In this document: piece after piece, positions 34,755 to 45,534 of the stretch | Numbering within the stretch: the stretch's first letter is position 1 | How the letters are laid out: every line of letters begins with the position of its first letter | Assembly: GCA_963847235.1 (NCBI GenBank) | Contig: CAWJYU010000023.1 | Coordinates: forward strand, 1 to 64,000 | Source: JACDAN01 sp963847235 | GTDB lineage: Bacteria > Actinomycetota > Thermoleophilia > Gaiellales > Gaiellaceae | DNA length: 64,000 nt | Reading direction: 5' to 3' | The notes under the pieces: generated by a model | Told to the model about the DNA's origin: nothing | The model's database searches: none | Seen by the model: only the letters and a program-made list of their open reading frames with translations | Position numbers and translations under genes: made by a program

Positions 34755-35740
34755 CCGCCGATCTGGGACATCGACCGCGACGCCCGGACGAAGCCGGGAT
34801 CGTTGATCCGGTGCTTCAGCTCCTTGTGCTTGACGGCCCAGCGGATCAGCCCGGCGATTTCCTCGTCGCTCGCGCCGTCGCGGAGCGGCGTCTTCAGATC
34901 CCACTCACGGCGTGAGAAGAGGCAGGTTCTGAGCTGGCCGTCCGCCGTCAGCCGGATCCGGTCGCACGACGAGCAGAACGGCTCTGACACGGGGTTGACG
35001 AACCCGATCTCGCCCTCGCCGTCCGCGAAGCGGAACCGGCGCGCCGTGGACGATGCCTTCGCGGGGATCTCTTCGAGCGGCCAGCGCTCCTCGATCAGCG
35101 CCCGGATCTCCGCGCCGGTAAGGACGTCGTCGCCGGCCCACCGCTCCTCGGCGTCGAGCGGCATGAACTCGATGAACCGGACGACGTACGGCTTGCGGCG
35201 CGCGAGCTCCGCGAGCGCCGGCACCTCCTCCTCGGTGAAGCCGCGGATCGCGACGCAGTTGACCTTGATCGGCCGCAGCTCGGGATGCGCCTCGGCCGCC
35301 TCGAGCCCGGCGAGCACCCGGTCGAGCGCGTCGCGCCTCGTGATCTCGGCGAACCGAACATGGGAGAGCGAGTCGAGCGAGACGTTCAGGCGCTGAAGCC
35401 CGGCCTCGACGAGCGGGCCGGCGAACCGGTCGAGCAGCACGCCGTTCGTCGTCAGCGAGAGGTCGTTCACGCCTGGGATCGCCGACAGCATCGAGACGAG
35501 CACGGGCATGTCCCGTCGGGCAAGCGGCTCGCCGCCTGTCAGCCGCACTTCGTCCACGCCCATACGAGCGAGCACCGTCACCACGCGCGAGAGCTCCTCG
35601 AAGGTCAGCAGCTCGTCGCGGCCGAGCCACTCGAGCCCCTCGGCCGGCATGCAGTAGCGGCAGCGGAAGTTGCACTTGTCCGTCACCGACACCCGGACGC
35701 TCTTGATCTCCCGCCCCCAGCCGTCGGTGAGCGAATCCAT
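34751..35740 (-). CDS. moaA: GTP 3',8-cyclase (molybdenum cofactor biosynthesis)
   Basis: 329 residues. Radical-SAM motif VTDKCNFRCRYCMP at the N-terminus, VRLTGGEPLARRDM, and the C-terminal second Fe-S site CSSCDRIRLTADGQLRTCLF. It ends with the conserved Gly-Gly (SQIGG). It converts GTP to the cyclic precursor of Moco with MoaC, which is not in the window. Start at the ATG at 35740 with a TAGGCT box 7 nt upstream and no Shine-Dalgarno. Confidence 0.95.
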   Translation of the reverse strand: MDSLTDGWGREIKSVRVSVTDKCNFRCRYCMPAEGLEWLGRDELLTFEELSRVVTVLARMGVDEVRLTGGEPLARRDMPVLVSMLSAIPGVNDLSLTTNGVLLDRFAGPLVEAGLQRLNVSLDSLSHVRFAEITRRDALDRVLAGLEAAEAHPELRPIKVNCVAIRGFTEEEVPALAELARRKPYVVRFIEFMPLDAEERWAGDDVLTGAEIRALIEERWPLEEIPAKASSTARRFRFADGEGEIGFVNPVSEPFCSSCDRIRLTADGQLRTCLFSRREWDLKTPLRDGASDEEIAGLIRWAVKHKELKHRINDPGFVRASRSMSQIGG

Positions 35741-35747
35741 ACGACAG

Positions 35748-35753
35748 AGCCTA
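35748..35753 (-). promoter_or_regulatory. -10-like TAGGCT, 7 nt before moaA
   Basis: TAGGCT on the minus strand, 7 nt before the ATG at 35740. Leaderless candidate. Confidence 0.4.
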
Positions 35754-35941
35754 GCGCCAACTCTTACGGTTCCCGTCGCAAGTCTGCGGCTCCAGGGGGA
35801 ACGGGAGACGTGAGGCCGGACGACGAGGATGCGCCGGCTCACGAGCTCCCGCACGGCGAGGGCGCCGCGGCCGGCGCCCTCACCGTTTCGGACTCGGCTC
35901 CGCGGGACACCTCCAGGGAAAGCGACGCCAAGGAGGCCGAG

Positions 35942-36107
35942 ATGAGCGAGCACGACACCGAAGGCCCGCGCGAGAGAGCCCAACCCGACCCAGGAGTCGA
36001 TCGACCGCGAGGGCGCAAGCGACGAGCCGGCCGACGTCGGCGGCTGGGAGGACAACGAGCCGAGCACGCACGCCGGCGAAGGCGGCCAGACCGACGACGT
36101 CGCCTAG
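35942..36107 (+). pseudogene. Small acidic hydrophilic protein, frameshifted
   Basis: An ATG with a good AAGGAGG site opens MSEHDTEGPRERA. Around 35981 one extra C moves the acidic continuation (NPTQESIDREGASDEPADVG, then GWEDNEPSTHAGEGGQTDDV) into another frame, which ends at the TAG at 36105. Repaired it would be about 54 residues, very acidic. An in-frame GTG at 35810 could start a longer reading. Function unknown. The rest of the gap between moaA and the EamA gene holds two palindromes. Confidence 0.45.
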
Positions 36108-36121
36108 CTCGCCTCGAGCAC

Positions 36122-36142
36122 CAAGTAACAGTCTGTTACTTG
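36122..36142. promoter_or_regulatory. Palindromic operator 1 upstream of the EamA gene
   Basis: CAAGTAACA and TGTTACTTG flank GTC (perfect 9-bp arms). Same core as operator 2; the centres are 56 bp apart. Confidence 0.65.
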
Positions 36143-36175
36143 CCTCCAGAGCCCGCGCCCGAACGGGCCTCCCGG

Positions 36176-36200
36176 GGCTAGTAACAGTCTGTTACTAGCC
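36176..36200. promoter_or_regulatory. Palindromic operator 2 upstream of the EamA gene
   Basis: GGCTAGTAACA and TGTTACTAGCC flank GTC (perfect 11-bp arms). Its right arm covers the -35 position (36190-36195), 17 bp before a -10-like TAGGAT. This is the layout expected of a repressor site. Confidence 0.7.
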
Positions 36201-36212
36201 GATCCGGGCGCC

Positions 36213-36218
36213 TAGGAT
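36213..36218 (+). promoter_or_regulatory. -10-like TAGGAT, 6 nt before the EamA start
   Basis: TAGGAT, 6 nt, then the GTG at 36225; no Shine-Dalgarno. Leaderless candidate under the twin operators. Confidence 0.48.
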
Positions 36219-36224
36219 CTCTGC

Positions 36225-37118
36225 GTGGCGACCGCCGCGCTGATCCTCGTCACGGCGGTCTGGGGAGTCACCTTCGTCCAGGTCAAGGACGCCGTGGAGC
36301 TGTACCCGCTCCTCGCGTTCCTGGCCGTCCGCTATCTGATCGCGACGGCGTCGCTCGCGCCCGTCGCGGTTCTGCGCCTTCGCACCTTGGGCAGGGAAGG
36401 GCTCGTCGCCGGAGGCTTCCTCGGCGTTCTGGTCGCAATCGGGATCGGGCTGCAAACGGCCGGCCTCGAGCGGACGACGGTGACCAACACGGGATTCATC
36501 ACCGGCCTCTACGTGCTCTTCACGCCGCTCCTCGCACTGGCGCTCTTCAGGACGCCGATCCCGCGGCAGCTCTGGCTCGCCGTCGGACTTGCCCTGGTCG
36601 GTCTCGCGTTGCTCTCGGGCGTCCCCGAGGGGTCTGCGACGGGCGACCTGCTCGTTCTCGCGAGCACGGTCGCGCAGGCGCTCCAGATCGTGATGGTCGA
36701 GCGGTACGCGAACCGCTTCGACGTCTTCGCGCTCACGTTCGTGCAGGTCGCGGCTGCGGGCGTCGCGTTCCTTGCGATCGCCGGCGCGGCGGGCGACCTC
36801 TCGGTCCCGCGGGGGACGACGGTCTGGGCGGCGCTGCTCGTCACCGGCTTGTTCGCGGTCGCCTTCGCCCTCGTCGTCCAGGTCTGGGCCCAGCGCCGCG
36901 TCAGCGCCACGCGGATCGCCGTGATCTTCTCGCTGGAGACCGTCTTCGCGGGGCTCTTCGGCTACCTGCTCGCAGGCGACCGGCTGGGCGCGATCGGCTT
37001 CGCCGGCTGCGCCGTGATCTTCAGCGGGATCCTGATCGCCGAGCCCGCCGCGGAGTCCGCCCTCAGGCGGTTGGTCCGACGCCCCGCGCCCGAGCCCGGG
37101 CTTCGACCTCCCGGATGA
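36225..37118 (+). CDS. EamA-family (DMT superfamily) transporter
   Basis: 297 residues with ten predicted membrane segments in two EamA repeats (first from MATAALILVTAVWGVTFVQV, second from DLLVLASTVAQALQIVMVER). Conserved RYLIATASLAP and FSLETVFAGLFGYLLAGDRL. Exports or imports small metabolites; substrate unknown. Two palindromic operators upstream suggest a dedicated repressor, not encoded next to it. The 3' end overlaps the opposite GrpB gene by 56 nt. Confidence 0.9.
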   Translation: MATAALILVTAVWGVTFVQVKDAVELYPLLAFLAVRYLIATASLAPVAVLRLRTLGREGLVAGGFLGVLVAIGIGLQTAGLERTTVTNTGFITGLYVLFTPLLALALFRTPIPRQLWLAVGLALVGLALLSGVPEGSATGDLLVLASTVAQALQIVMVERYANRFDVFALTFVQVAAAGVAFLAIAGAAGDLSVPRGTTVWAALLVTGLFAVAFALVVQVWAQRRVSATRIAVIFSLETVFAGLFGYLLAGDRLGAIGFAGCAVIFSGILIAEPAAESALRRLVRRPAPEPGLRPPG

Positions 37119-37587
37119 ACGGTGTCTTCAGCTCGGTGTAGACCTCGCGCGAGTGGCCCTCCGAGGCGAGCCGCCGCTTGAACTCGTCGTAGCGCCGGCG
37201 CTCCTCGGCGTCTGTGCGCAGCGCGTCCCTGAAGGTCAGCTGCCGCTGCCAGTGTTGGCCGCCGTGCTCGACGACATGGACGTGATGGGTGTGTGGCTCC
37301 TTGCGGAAGAACAGCCGCCCGGAGAGACCGTATTCGCCGAGGAACTCGTAGCCGAGCGCCTCCATCGACTCGACCTGCTCCTTCGAGAGCTCGAGCTCGG
37401 GGACGCCCACGAGCACGTCGACGATCGGCTTCGCGCAGATCTCGGGCACCGAGGTCGAGCCGATGTGCTCGATCCCGAGCGCCTTGCCGTCGAAGACGCC
37501 CGCCAGCCGGTCGCGCTCCTGCTCGAAGAGCTTGGCCCAGCTCGGATCGTGCTCGACGAGCTCTACCAGGTCAGAACTGCCACTCAC
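37063..37587 (-). CDS. GrpB/UPF0157 family nucleotidyltransferase-like protein
   Basis: 174 residues. Family pattern: VELVEHDPSWAKLFEQERDR, IEHIGSTSVPEICAKPIVDV (the GSTS and PxxDxxV nucleotidyltransferase core), KEPHTHHVHVVEHGG and REVYTELKTPFIREVEARA. Function not well established. The ATG lies 17 nt inside the end of the aminopeptidase gene, so the two are probably co-transcribed. Confidence 0.9.
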   Translation of the reverse strand: MSGSSDLVELVEHDPSWAKLFEQERDRLAGVFDGKALGIEHIGSTSVPEICAKPIVDVLVGVPELELSKEQVESMEALGYEFLGEYGLSGRLFFRKEPHTHHVHVVEHGGQHWQRQLTFRDALRTDAEERRRYDEFKRRLASEGHSREVYTELKTPFIREVEARARARGVGPTA

Positions 37588-38656
37588 CGTTTTCTTGAAC
37601 GGTCTCGCCGTCGCACTCGATGCGGCCGCCGTTGCGTAGGTCCTTGACCATGTCCCAGTGGATGGCGCTCACGTTCTTGCCGCCGATCGTGGGCAGGCCG
37701 GCGCCGACAGCGAGGTGGATGGTGCCGTACATCTTCTCGTCGAAGAGCGTGTTCTTCATGTAGCGCTGAATGCCGGGGTTGCAGCCGATCCCGTACTCGC
37801 CGAGGATCCGCGCGCCCTCGTCGCGGTCGAGCTTCGAGAGCAGCGCCTCCTCGTTCGATGTGGCCGAGGCCTCGACCACCTTGCCGCCCTCGTAGCGCAT
37901 CCGCACGCCCTCGACGAGGTCCGGCTCCTGGTACGCCGGGTACTCGACGAAGCTGACGACCCCCTCGGTCGACTCCTCGACCGGGCTGTAGAAGACCTCG
38001 CCGCCGGGCATGTTCGCGTGGCCGTCGTCGACCTCGCCCTCCCGGCCCTCGAGGCTGAAGCGGAGATCGGTCTCGGCACCCACGATTCGAACCTCATCGG
38101 CCTGATCGAAGCGATCCTTGATCCTTTTCATCTTCTCGCCCTCGGCGTCCCAGTCGAGCAGGACGGCTCCGTAGAGAAAGTCCTCGAACTGCTCGTTCGT
38201 CAGACCCGCCTCCTGCGCGAGGGAGGGGGAGGGGAAGCGGCAGGTCACCCAGGGGATCTCCATCCGCAGCCGCCGCTGGAGGAAGGCGGCGTGCGCCTTG
38301 TTGACCGCCTCGCGCTTCTCCGCCGGGACGTCGGCGCCCGCGCGCGGGTTCTCCGGCGCGCCGAGCAGCATCCACGCGTCGACGTTGTCCCAGACGTGCT
38401 GGTCGACGGGGGCGACCTTCTCGATGGTCTCGAGCGGCGCCTCCTTCGCCCAGGTCCAGCTGAACGGGAGCTGCTCCATCGCGTAGCTGAAGCGGACGAT
38501 CGGGTACGCCCCGCGGCGCCCGATCAGGCGGACCACCTCCTCGAGCAACGGCCTCGCCGCCGGCTGCGAGATGACCATGACCTGCCACTCCGGCTGGACC
38601 CCGATCGACCGCTCGACGAGCAGCCGTGCATATTCCTGGACGCGCGGATCAGCCAC
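37571..38656 (-). CDS. M29-family aminopeptidase (AmpS/PepS type)
   Basis: 361 residues, full family length. Metal-site and conserved motifs: FVEYPAYQEPDLVEGVRMRY, GARILGEYGIGCNPGI, YGTIHLAVGAGLPTIGGKN and SAIHWDMVKDLRNGG. Dimetal enzyme removing N-terminal amino acids from peptides in the cytosol. ATG start at 38656. Upstream, about 180 bp separate it from the divergent dnaK operon. Confidence 0.93.
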   Translation of the reverse strand: MADPRVQEYARLLVERSIGVQPEWQVMVISQPAARPLLEEVVRLIGRRGAYPIVRFSYAMEQLPFSWTWAKEAPLETIEKVAPVDQHVWDNVDAWMLLGAPENPRAGADVPAEKREAVNKAHAAFLQRRLRMEIPWVTCRFPSPSLAQEAGLTNEQFEDFLYGAVLLDWDAEGEKMKRIKDRFDQADEVRIVGAETDLRFSLEGREGEVDDGHANMPGGEVFYSPVEESTEGVVSFVEYPAYQEPDLVEGVRMRYEGGKVVEASATSNEEALLSKLDRDEGARILGEYGIGCNPGIQRYMKNTLFDEKMYGTIHLAVGAGLPTIGGKNVSAIHWDMVKDLRNGGRIECDGETVQENGEWQF

Positions 38657-38808
38657 GAGCGCGGCACACCCTACCGACGACGCCCGCCTCGTTCGGGGGA
38701 TTACGCGGGGACTGGCGGCGAGGAGCGCTTCCGCGCGCTCGCGCAGCTCGGCGCTCGGTCAGCGTGGGGAAGACCCGTCTGCACGCCAACGCCCTGCTAC
38801 GATCCCGC

Positions 38809-38837
38809 TTAGATTTCTTTCGTTGTAGACGCTAAAT
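38809..38837 (+). promoter_or_regulatory. Possible dnaK promoter
   Basis: TTAGAT (38809-38814) and CTAAAT (38832-38837) are 17 bp apart, about 20 bp before the dnaK ATG. No HAIR element (CTTGAGT-N7-ACTCAAG) or CIRCE element is visible in 38657-38856. Confidence 0.4.
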
Positions 38838-38856
38838 CTTGGAGGTACGCACGAAC

Positions 38857-40770
38857 ATGGCAAAGACGATCGGTATCGATCTCGGCACGACGAACTCCTG
38901 CATGGCGGTGTTGGAGGGCGGTGAGCCGACCGTCGTCCCGAACGCCGAGGGTGGGCGCACGACGCCGTCCGTCGTTGCGTTCACGGGCGACGGCGAGCGG
39001 CTCGTCGGCCCGCCGGCCAAGCGCCAGCAGGTCACGAATCCCCAGAACACGATCTTCTCGATCAAGCGCTTCATGGGGCGTAAGCACGACGAGGTCTCGG
39101 AGGAGATGACGATCGTCCCGTACGAGGTCGTCAAGGGCCCGAACGGCGACGTTCGCGTCGAGGCCGGCGACAAGGAGTACGCGCCGCCGGAGATCTCCGC
39201 GATGATCCTCCAGAAGCTGAAGGCCGACGCCGAGGCCTACCTCGGCGAGGCGGTGACCGACGCCGTCATCACCGTCCCGGCCTACTTCAACAACGCGCAG
39301 CGCGAGGCGACGAAGGACGCCGGCAAGATCGCCGGCCTCAACGTCGTCCGCATCATCAACGAGCCGACCGCGGCCGCACTCGCCTACGGGCTCGAGAAGG
39401 AGGAGGAGCAGACCGTGCTCGTCTTCGACCTCGGCGGCGGGACCTTCGACGTCTCGGTTCTCGAGCTCGCAGAGGGCTTCTTCCAGGTCAAGTCGACCGC
39501 AGGTGACAACCACCTCGGCGGCGACAACTTCGACAAGGCCGTCGTCGACTGGATGGTCGCCGAGTTCAAGAAGGACCAGGGGATCGACCTCGCCGCCGAC
39601 AAGATGGCGCTCCAGCGGCTCTACGAGGCCGCGGAGAAGGCGAAGATCGAGCTCTCGTCCACGATGACGACGCAGATCAACCTCCCGTTCGTCACCGCGA
39701 CGCAGGAGGGCCCGAAGCACCTCGACCTCCAGCTCACCCGCGCGAAGCTGAACGAGCTGACCGCGGACCTGCTCGAGCGGACGGTCGGCCCGACCAAGCA
39801 GTCCCTCTCCGATGCGGGCCTGGAGGCGAAGGACATCAACCACGTCGTCCTCGTCGGCGGCATGACGCGCATGCCGGCGGTGGTCGAGAAGGTCAAGGAG
39901 CTGACGGGCAAGGACCCGCACAAGGGCGTGAACCCGGACGAGGTCGTCGCCGTCGGCGCGGCCATCCAGGGCGGCGTCCTCAAGGGTGAGGTCAAGGACA
40001 TCCTCCTGCTCGACGTCACTCCGCTCTCCCTCGGCATCGAGACGAAGGGCGGCGTGTTCACCCGCCTGATCGAGCGGAACACGACGATCCCGACCAAGAA
40101 GGCGGAGACGTTCACGACCGCCGAGGACAACCAGCCCTCGGTCGAGGTGCACGTCCTCCAGGGCGAGTCCGAGATGGCGCTCTACAACAAGACGCTCGGC
40201 AAGTTCCAGCTCGTCGGCATCCCGCCGGCGATGCGGGGCATGCCGCAGATCGAGGTCGCCTTCGACATCGACGCGAACGGGATCATCCACGTGACGGCCA
40301 AGGACCTCGGCACCGGCAACGAGCAGCAGATCCGGATCGAGGGCGGCTCGGGCCTCAAGGAGGACGAGGTCCAGCAGATGATCAAGGACGCGGAGGCGCA
40401 CGCCGACGAGGCGCACAAGCTCCGCGAGCTCGCCGACGCGCGGAACATGGCCGAGTCGCTCGCGTACCAGACGGAGCGCACGCTCAAGGAGCACCGCGAC
40501 AAGCTCGACGAGTCCGACGCCTCGACGATCGAGGGCCGGATCATGGAGCTCCGCGGCGTCCTCGAGAGCCAGGATCCGAACGAGATCCGGCAGAAGACCG
40601 AGGCGCTCCAGGAGGCCTCGCAGAAGCTGGCCGAGGCGATCTATGCCCAGGCGACCGCCCAGCAGGCGGCGTCGGCGCCGGCCGGCGACGGAGCTCCGAG
40701 CTCCGACGACGAGGTCGTCGAGGAGGCCGACTACGAGGTCATCGACGAGGAAGAGGCCAAGACGTCGTAA
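38857..40770 (+). CDS. dnaK: Chaperone DnaK (Hsp70)
   Basis: 637 residues. ATPase domain starts MAKTIGIDLGTTNSCMAVLE; phosphate loops LVFDLGGGTFDVSVLELAEG and VLVGGMTRMPAVVEKVKEL. Substrate-binding domain from DVTPLSLGIETKGGVFTRLI, ending with an acidic tail. ATG at 38857 chosen because of the GGAGG site 10 nt upstream; a TTG at 38839 would add six residues. First gene of the heat-shock operon; its TAA overlaps the ATG of grpE. Confidence 0.98.
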   Translation: MAKTIGIDLGTTNSCMAVLEGGEPTVVPNAEGGRTTPSVVAFTGDGERLVGPPAKRQQVTNPQNTIFSIKRFMGRKHDEVSEEMTIVPYEVVKGPNGDVRVEAGDKEYAPPEISAMILQKLKADAEAYLGEAVTDAVITVPAYFNNAQREATKDAGKIAGLNVVRIINEPTAAALAYGLEKEEEQTVLVFDLGGGTFDVSVLELAEGFFQVKSTAGDNHLGGDNFDKAVVDWMVAEFKKDQGIDLAADKMALQRLYEAAEKAKIELSSTMTTQINLPFVTATQEGPKHLDLQLTRAKLNELTADLLERTVGPTKQSLSDAGLEAKDINHVVLVGGMTRMPAVVEKVKELTGKDPHKGVNPDEVVAVGAAIQGGVLKGEVKDILLLDVTPLSLGIETKGGVFTRLIERNTTIPTKKAETFTTAEDNQPSVEVHVLQGESEMALYNKTLGKFQLVGIPPAMRGMPQIEVAFDIDANGIIHVTAKDLGTGNEQQIRIEGGSGLKEDEVQQMIKDAEAHADEAHKLRELADARNMAESLAYQTERTLKEHRDKLDESDASTIEGRIMELRGVLESQDPNEIRQKTEALQEASQKLAEAIYAQATAQQAASAPAGDGAPSSDDEVVEEADYEVIDEEEAKTS

Positions 40771-41360
40771 TGGCTGACGAGGTCAGAACAGACGAGGAGC
40801 AGGCCGACAAGCCGCAGGCGCAGTCCCTCCGCGATAGCGGACAGGTGGAGGGGGTCCGGGGGAACCGGGAGATGCCCCCGGCGCCAGCCGCCGAGCACGA
40901 CGAGGTCGAGACGCTCCAGCGGGAGCGCGACGAGCTCGTCGACACCCTCCAGCGCGTCCAGGCCGACTTCGAGAACTTCCGCAAGCGGGCGGCGCGTGAC
41001 CAGGCGAGCCTGGTCACGCGGGCCAACGAGCGGCTCGTGAAGGAGCTGCTGCCGGTGCTCGACGACCTCGAGCGGGCGCTCGAGGCGGCCGAGGCGCACG
41101 AGGAGGCCAAGCTCGAGGAGGGCGTGGCACTCGTGGCCCGGTCCTTCGCGGACGTGCTTCGCAAGGAGGGCCTCGAGGAGGTCGAGACGGAAGGCAAGTT
41201 CGACCCGCACGTCCACGAGGCTCTGCTCTCCCAGCCGTCCGAGGCCGAAGAGGGCGCCGTGGTCGAGGTGATCCAGAAGGGCTACCGGCTCGGCGACCGC
41301 GTGCTGAGGCCGGCCAGAGTGGTGATTGCTGCGCCGAAGGCGCCACTCGAGGACGCGTAG
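40770..41360 (+). CDS. grpE: Nucleotide exchange factor GrpE
   Basis: 196 residues. A charged, disordered N-terminus leads into a coiled coil (HDEVETLQRERDELVDTLQR, VQADFENFRKRAARDQ), then ELLPVLDDLERALEAAEAHE and a C-terminal beta domain (VIQKGYRLGDRVLRPARVVI). It releases ADP from DnaK. Starts within the dnaK stop (TAATG). Confidence 0.95.
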   Translation: MADEVRTDEEQADKPQAQSLRDSGQVEGVRGNREMPPAPAAEHDEVETLQRERDELVDTLQRVQADFENFRKRAARDQASLVTRANERLVKELLPVLDDLERALEAAEAHEEAKLEEGVALVARSFADVLRKEGLEEVETEGKFDPHVHEALLSQPSEAEEGAVVEVIQKGYRLGDRVLRPARVVIAAPKAPLEDA

Positions 41361-41362
41361 CG

Positions 41363-42415
41363 TTGGCGACGGCGGCTAAGGACCTCTACTCGGTCCTCGG
41401 CGTCCCGAAGGGCGCCTCGGCCGACGAGATCAAGAAGGCCTACCGGAAGCTCGCCCGCGAGTGCCATCCGGACCGAAACCCGGGCGACGCCGGGGCCGAG
41501 GAGCGCTTCAAGGAAGTGCAGACGGCCTATGACATCCTCGCCGATCCCGAGAAGCGGAAGGCCTACGACCAGTTCGGCTCCGGCGACGGCCGGCGTGGGT
41601 TCGACCCGCGCGGAGGCGGCGGCTTCGACTTCGACATCGGCGACCTCGGCGATCTCTTCGGCGGCATCTTCGGCCGCGGCGCCGGCAGGCAGCAGTCGCG
41701 CGCCCAGCGCGGGGCCGACCTCGAGGCGCACGTCAACCTCTCGTTCGAGGACTCGCTGAAGGGCGTCGAGACGAAGATCCCCGTCGAGGCCGAGACCGCC
41801 TGCCGCGACTGCGGCGGGTCGGGCGCCAGGCCCGGCACCTCTCCGAAGGTCTGCCCCGAGTGCCGCGGCCGGGGCGTCACGTCCGAGAGCCAGGGGCTCT
41901 TCGCGCTCTCCCAGCCCTGCCCGCGGTGTCGCGGGAACGGGACGGTCATCGAAGACCCTTGTCCGTCCTGTCGCGGCTCGGGCCGCGAGCGGCGGACCAA
42001 GCGCTACACGGTCAAGATCCCGGCCGGGGTCAAGGACGGCACCCGGATCCGCCTGAAGGGCAAGGGGGAGCCGGGCTTCGCCGGCGGCCCGGCCGGCGAC
42101 CTCCATGTCGTCACGCGCGTCGCAGAGTCGCCGATCTACCAGCGGCGCGGGGCTGATCTCGTGGTGGAGGTGCCGGTGACGCTCGCCGACGCCGCGCTCG
42201 GGACGGAGGTCGAAGTGCCGACGCCGGAGGGTGCCGTGTCACTGAAGGTCCCGGCCGGCTCGGAGCACGGGAAGCTCCTGCGGATCAAGGGCCGGGGCGC
42301 CCCGAAGCTGAAGGGCGGCAAGGGCGACGTCCTCGCCCGCCTCAAGCTCGAGGTGCCCAAGAAGCTCAACAAGAAGCAGCGCGAGCTCTACGAGCAGCTG
42401 AGGAAGGTCTCGTGA
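41363..42415 (+). CDS. dnaJ: Co-chaperone DnaJ
   Basis: 350 residues. J-domain DLYSVLGVPKGASADEIKKA with HPD in ECHPDRNPG; short Gly/Phe linker; four zinc-finger repeats (CRDCGGSG, CPECRGRG, CPRCRGNG, CPSCRGSG); C-terminal beta domains. TTG start 2 nt after the grpE stop, no strong ribosome site, so translation probably depends on coupling. The stop overlaps the next GTG (GTGA). Confidence 0.96.
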   Translation: MATAAKDLYSVLGVPKGASADEIKKAYRKLARECHPDRNPGDAGAEERFKEVQTAYDILADPEKRKAYDQFGSGDGRRGFDPRGGGGFDFDIGDLGDLFGGIFGRGAGRQQSRAQRGADLEAHVNLSFEDSLKGVETKIPVEAETACRDCGGSGARPGTSPKVCPECRGRGVTSESQGLFALSQPCPRCRGNGTVIEDPCPSCRGSGRERRTKRYTVKIPAGVKDGTRIRLKGKGEPGFAGGPAGDLHVVTRVAESPIYQRRGADLVVEVPVTLADAALGTEVEVPTPEGAVSLKVPAGSEHGKLLRIKGRGAPKLKGGKGDVLARLKLEVPKKLNKKQRELYEQLRKVS

Positions 42416-42657
42416 GCGGCATCCGAACCAGGTGGCTCGGAGCCGCCGTTGTGGTGAGCCTTGCGCTCGGCCTTCTTTCGCTCGGCCTCTGGGAGGCATT
42501 CGGAGACCCGTCCGAGTCCTCCGGCGAGTCCAACTGGGCCGACGACACCTTCGGGTTCGCCGCGTTCCTCTTCCTCTTCCTCACGTTCGTCGTAGGAGCA
42601 GTTTGGGTGGGCCGGGCGCTCGTGCGCCTCCTACGCCCAGCTCGGAGGCGGCAGTAA
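42412..42657 (+). CDS. Small two-span membrane protein inside the dnaK operon
   Basis: 81 residues. Two hydrophobic helices (LGAAVVVSLALGLLSLGLWE; FGFAAFLFLFLTFVVGAVWV) separated by an acidic loop, with a basic tail (RLLRPARRRQ). GTG start overlaps the dnaJ stop, and its TAA overlaps the hspR ATG (TAATG), so it is firmly inside the operon. No known family recognised. A membrane role in the heat-shock response is only suggested by position. Confidence 0.78.
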   Translation: MSGIRTRWLGAAVVVSLALGLLSLGLWEAFGDPSESSGESNWADDTFGFAAFLFLFLTFVVGAVWVGRALVRLLRPARRRQ

Positions 42658-43024
42658 TGGACGACCGCGGTCGCTACATGATCAGCGTCGCCGCCGACCT
42701 CGTCGGCATGCACCCCCAGACCCTGCGCATGTACGAGCAGAAGGGGCTCGTGCGCCCGAAGCGCACGGCCGGGAATACGCGCCTCTACTCGGAGTTGGAC
42801 GTCGAGCGGCTGCGTCTGATCCAGCGGCTGACGACCGAGCTCGGGCTGAATCTCGCCGGGGTCGAGATGGTGCTCCGGCTCGAGGACCAGCTCCAGAGGG
42901 TGCAGCGCCGGATGGACCGGATGGAGCGCGAGCTGCGCGAACAGATGCGCGACGTCGAGCGGCAGTACAAGCGGGAGCTCGTGCTCTGGCAGGAGCCGAC
43001 CTTGCCCGAGAGGAGACGCGCGTA

Positions 43025-43025
<1 letters not shown>
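42657..43025 (+). CDS. hspR: Heat-shock repressor HspR (MerR family)
   Basis: 122 residues. MerR-type helix-turn-helix YMISVAADLVGMHPQTLRMY and EQKGLVRPKRTAGNTRLYSE, followed by a long coiled coil (RLEDQLQRVQRRMDRMEREL). HspR represses dnaK/clpB by binding HAIR repeats with DnaK as co-repressor. In this window no HAIR sequence is seen upstream of dnaK. Overlaps both neighbours by one base of the stop/start (TAATG before, TAGTG after). Confidence 0.94.
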
Positions 43026-45494
<2,469 letters not shown>

Positions 45495-45522
45495 AGACGC
45501 TTGTAATTCCGCCGCGCGCTCT

Positions 45523-45528
45523 TAAGCT
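45523..45528 (+). promoter_or_regulatory. -10-like TAAGCT, 6 nt before the delta-60 protein start
   Basis: TAAGCT, 6 nt, then the GTG at 45535. Leaderless candidate. Confidence 0.42.
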
Positions 45529-45534
45529 CAGAAG

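Noticed and set aside
35810..35941. Possible MogA/MoaB fragment (GALTVSDSAPRD) next to moaA
   Set aside because: Only about seven residues match the MogA start; the following sequence does not. Too weak.
35285..36181. Long plus-strand ORF opposite moaA
   Set aside because: Shadow of moaA at its start; only the 3' part (35810 onward) might be real, and it is better explained as a small frameshifted gene.
38839..38856. TTG at 38839 as dnaK start
   Set aside because: Would add MEVRTN before the universal MAKTIGIDLGTT; the ATG at 38857 has a proper GGAGG spacing.
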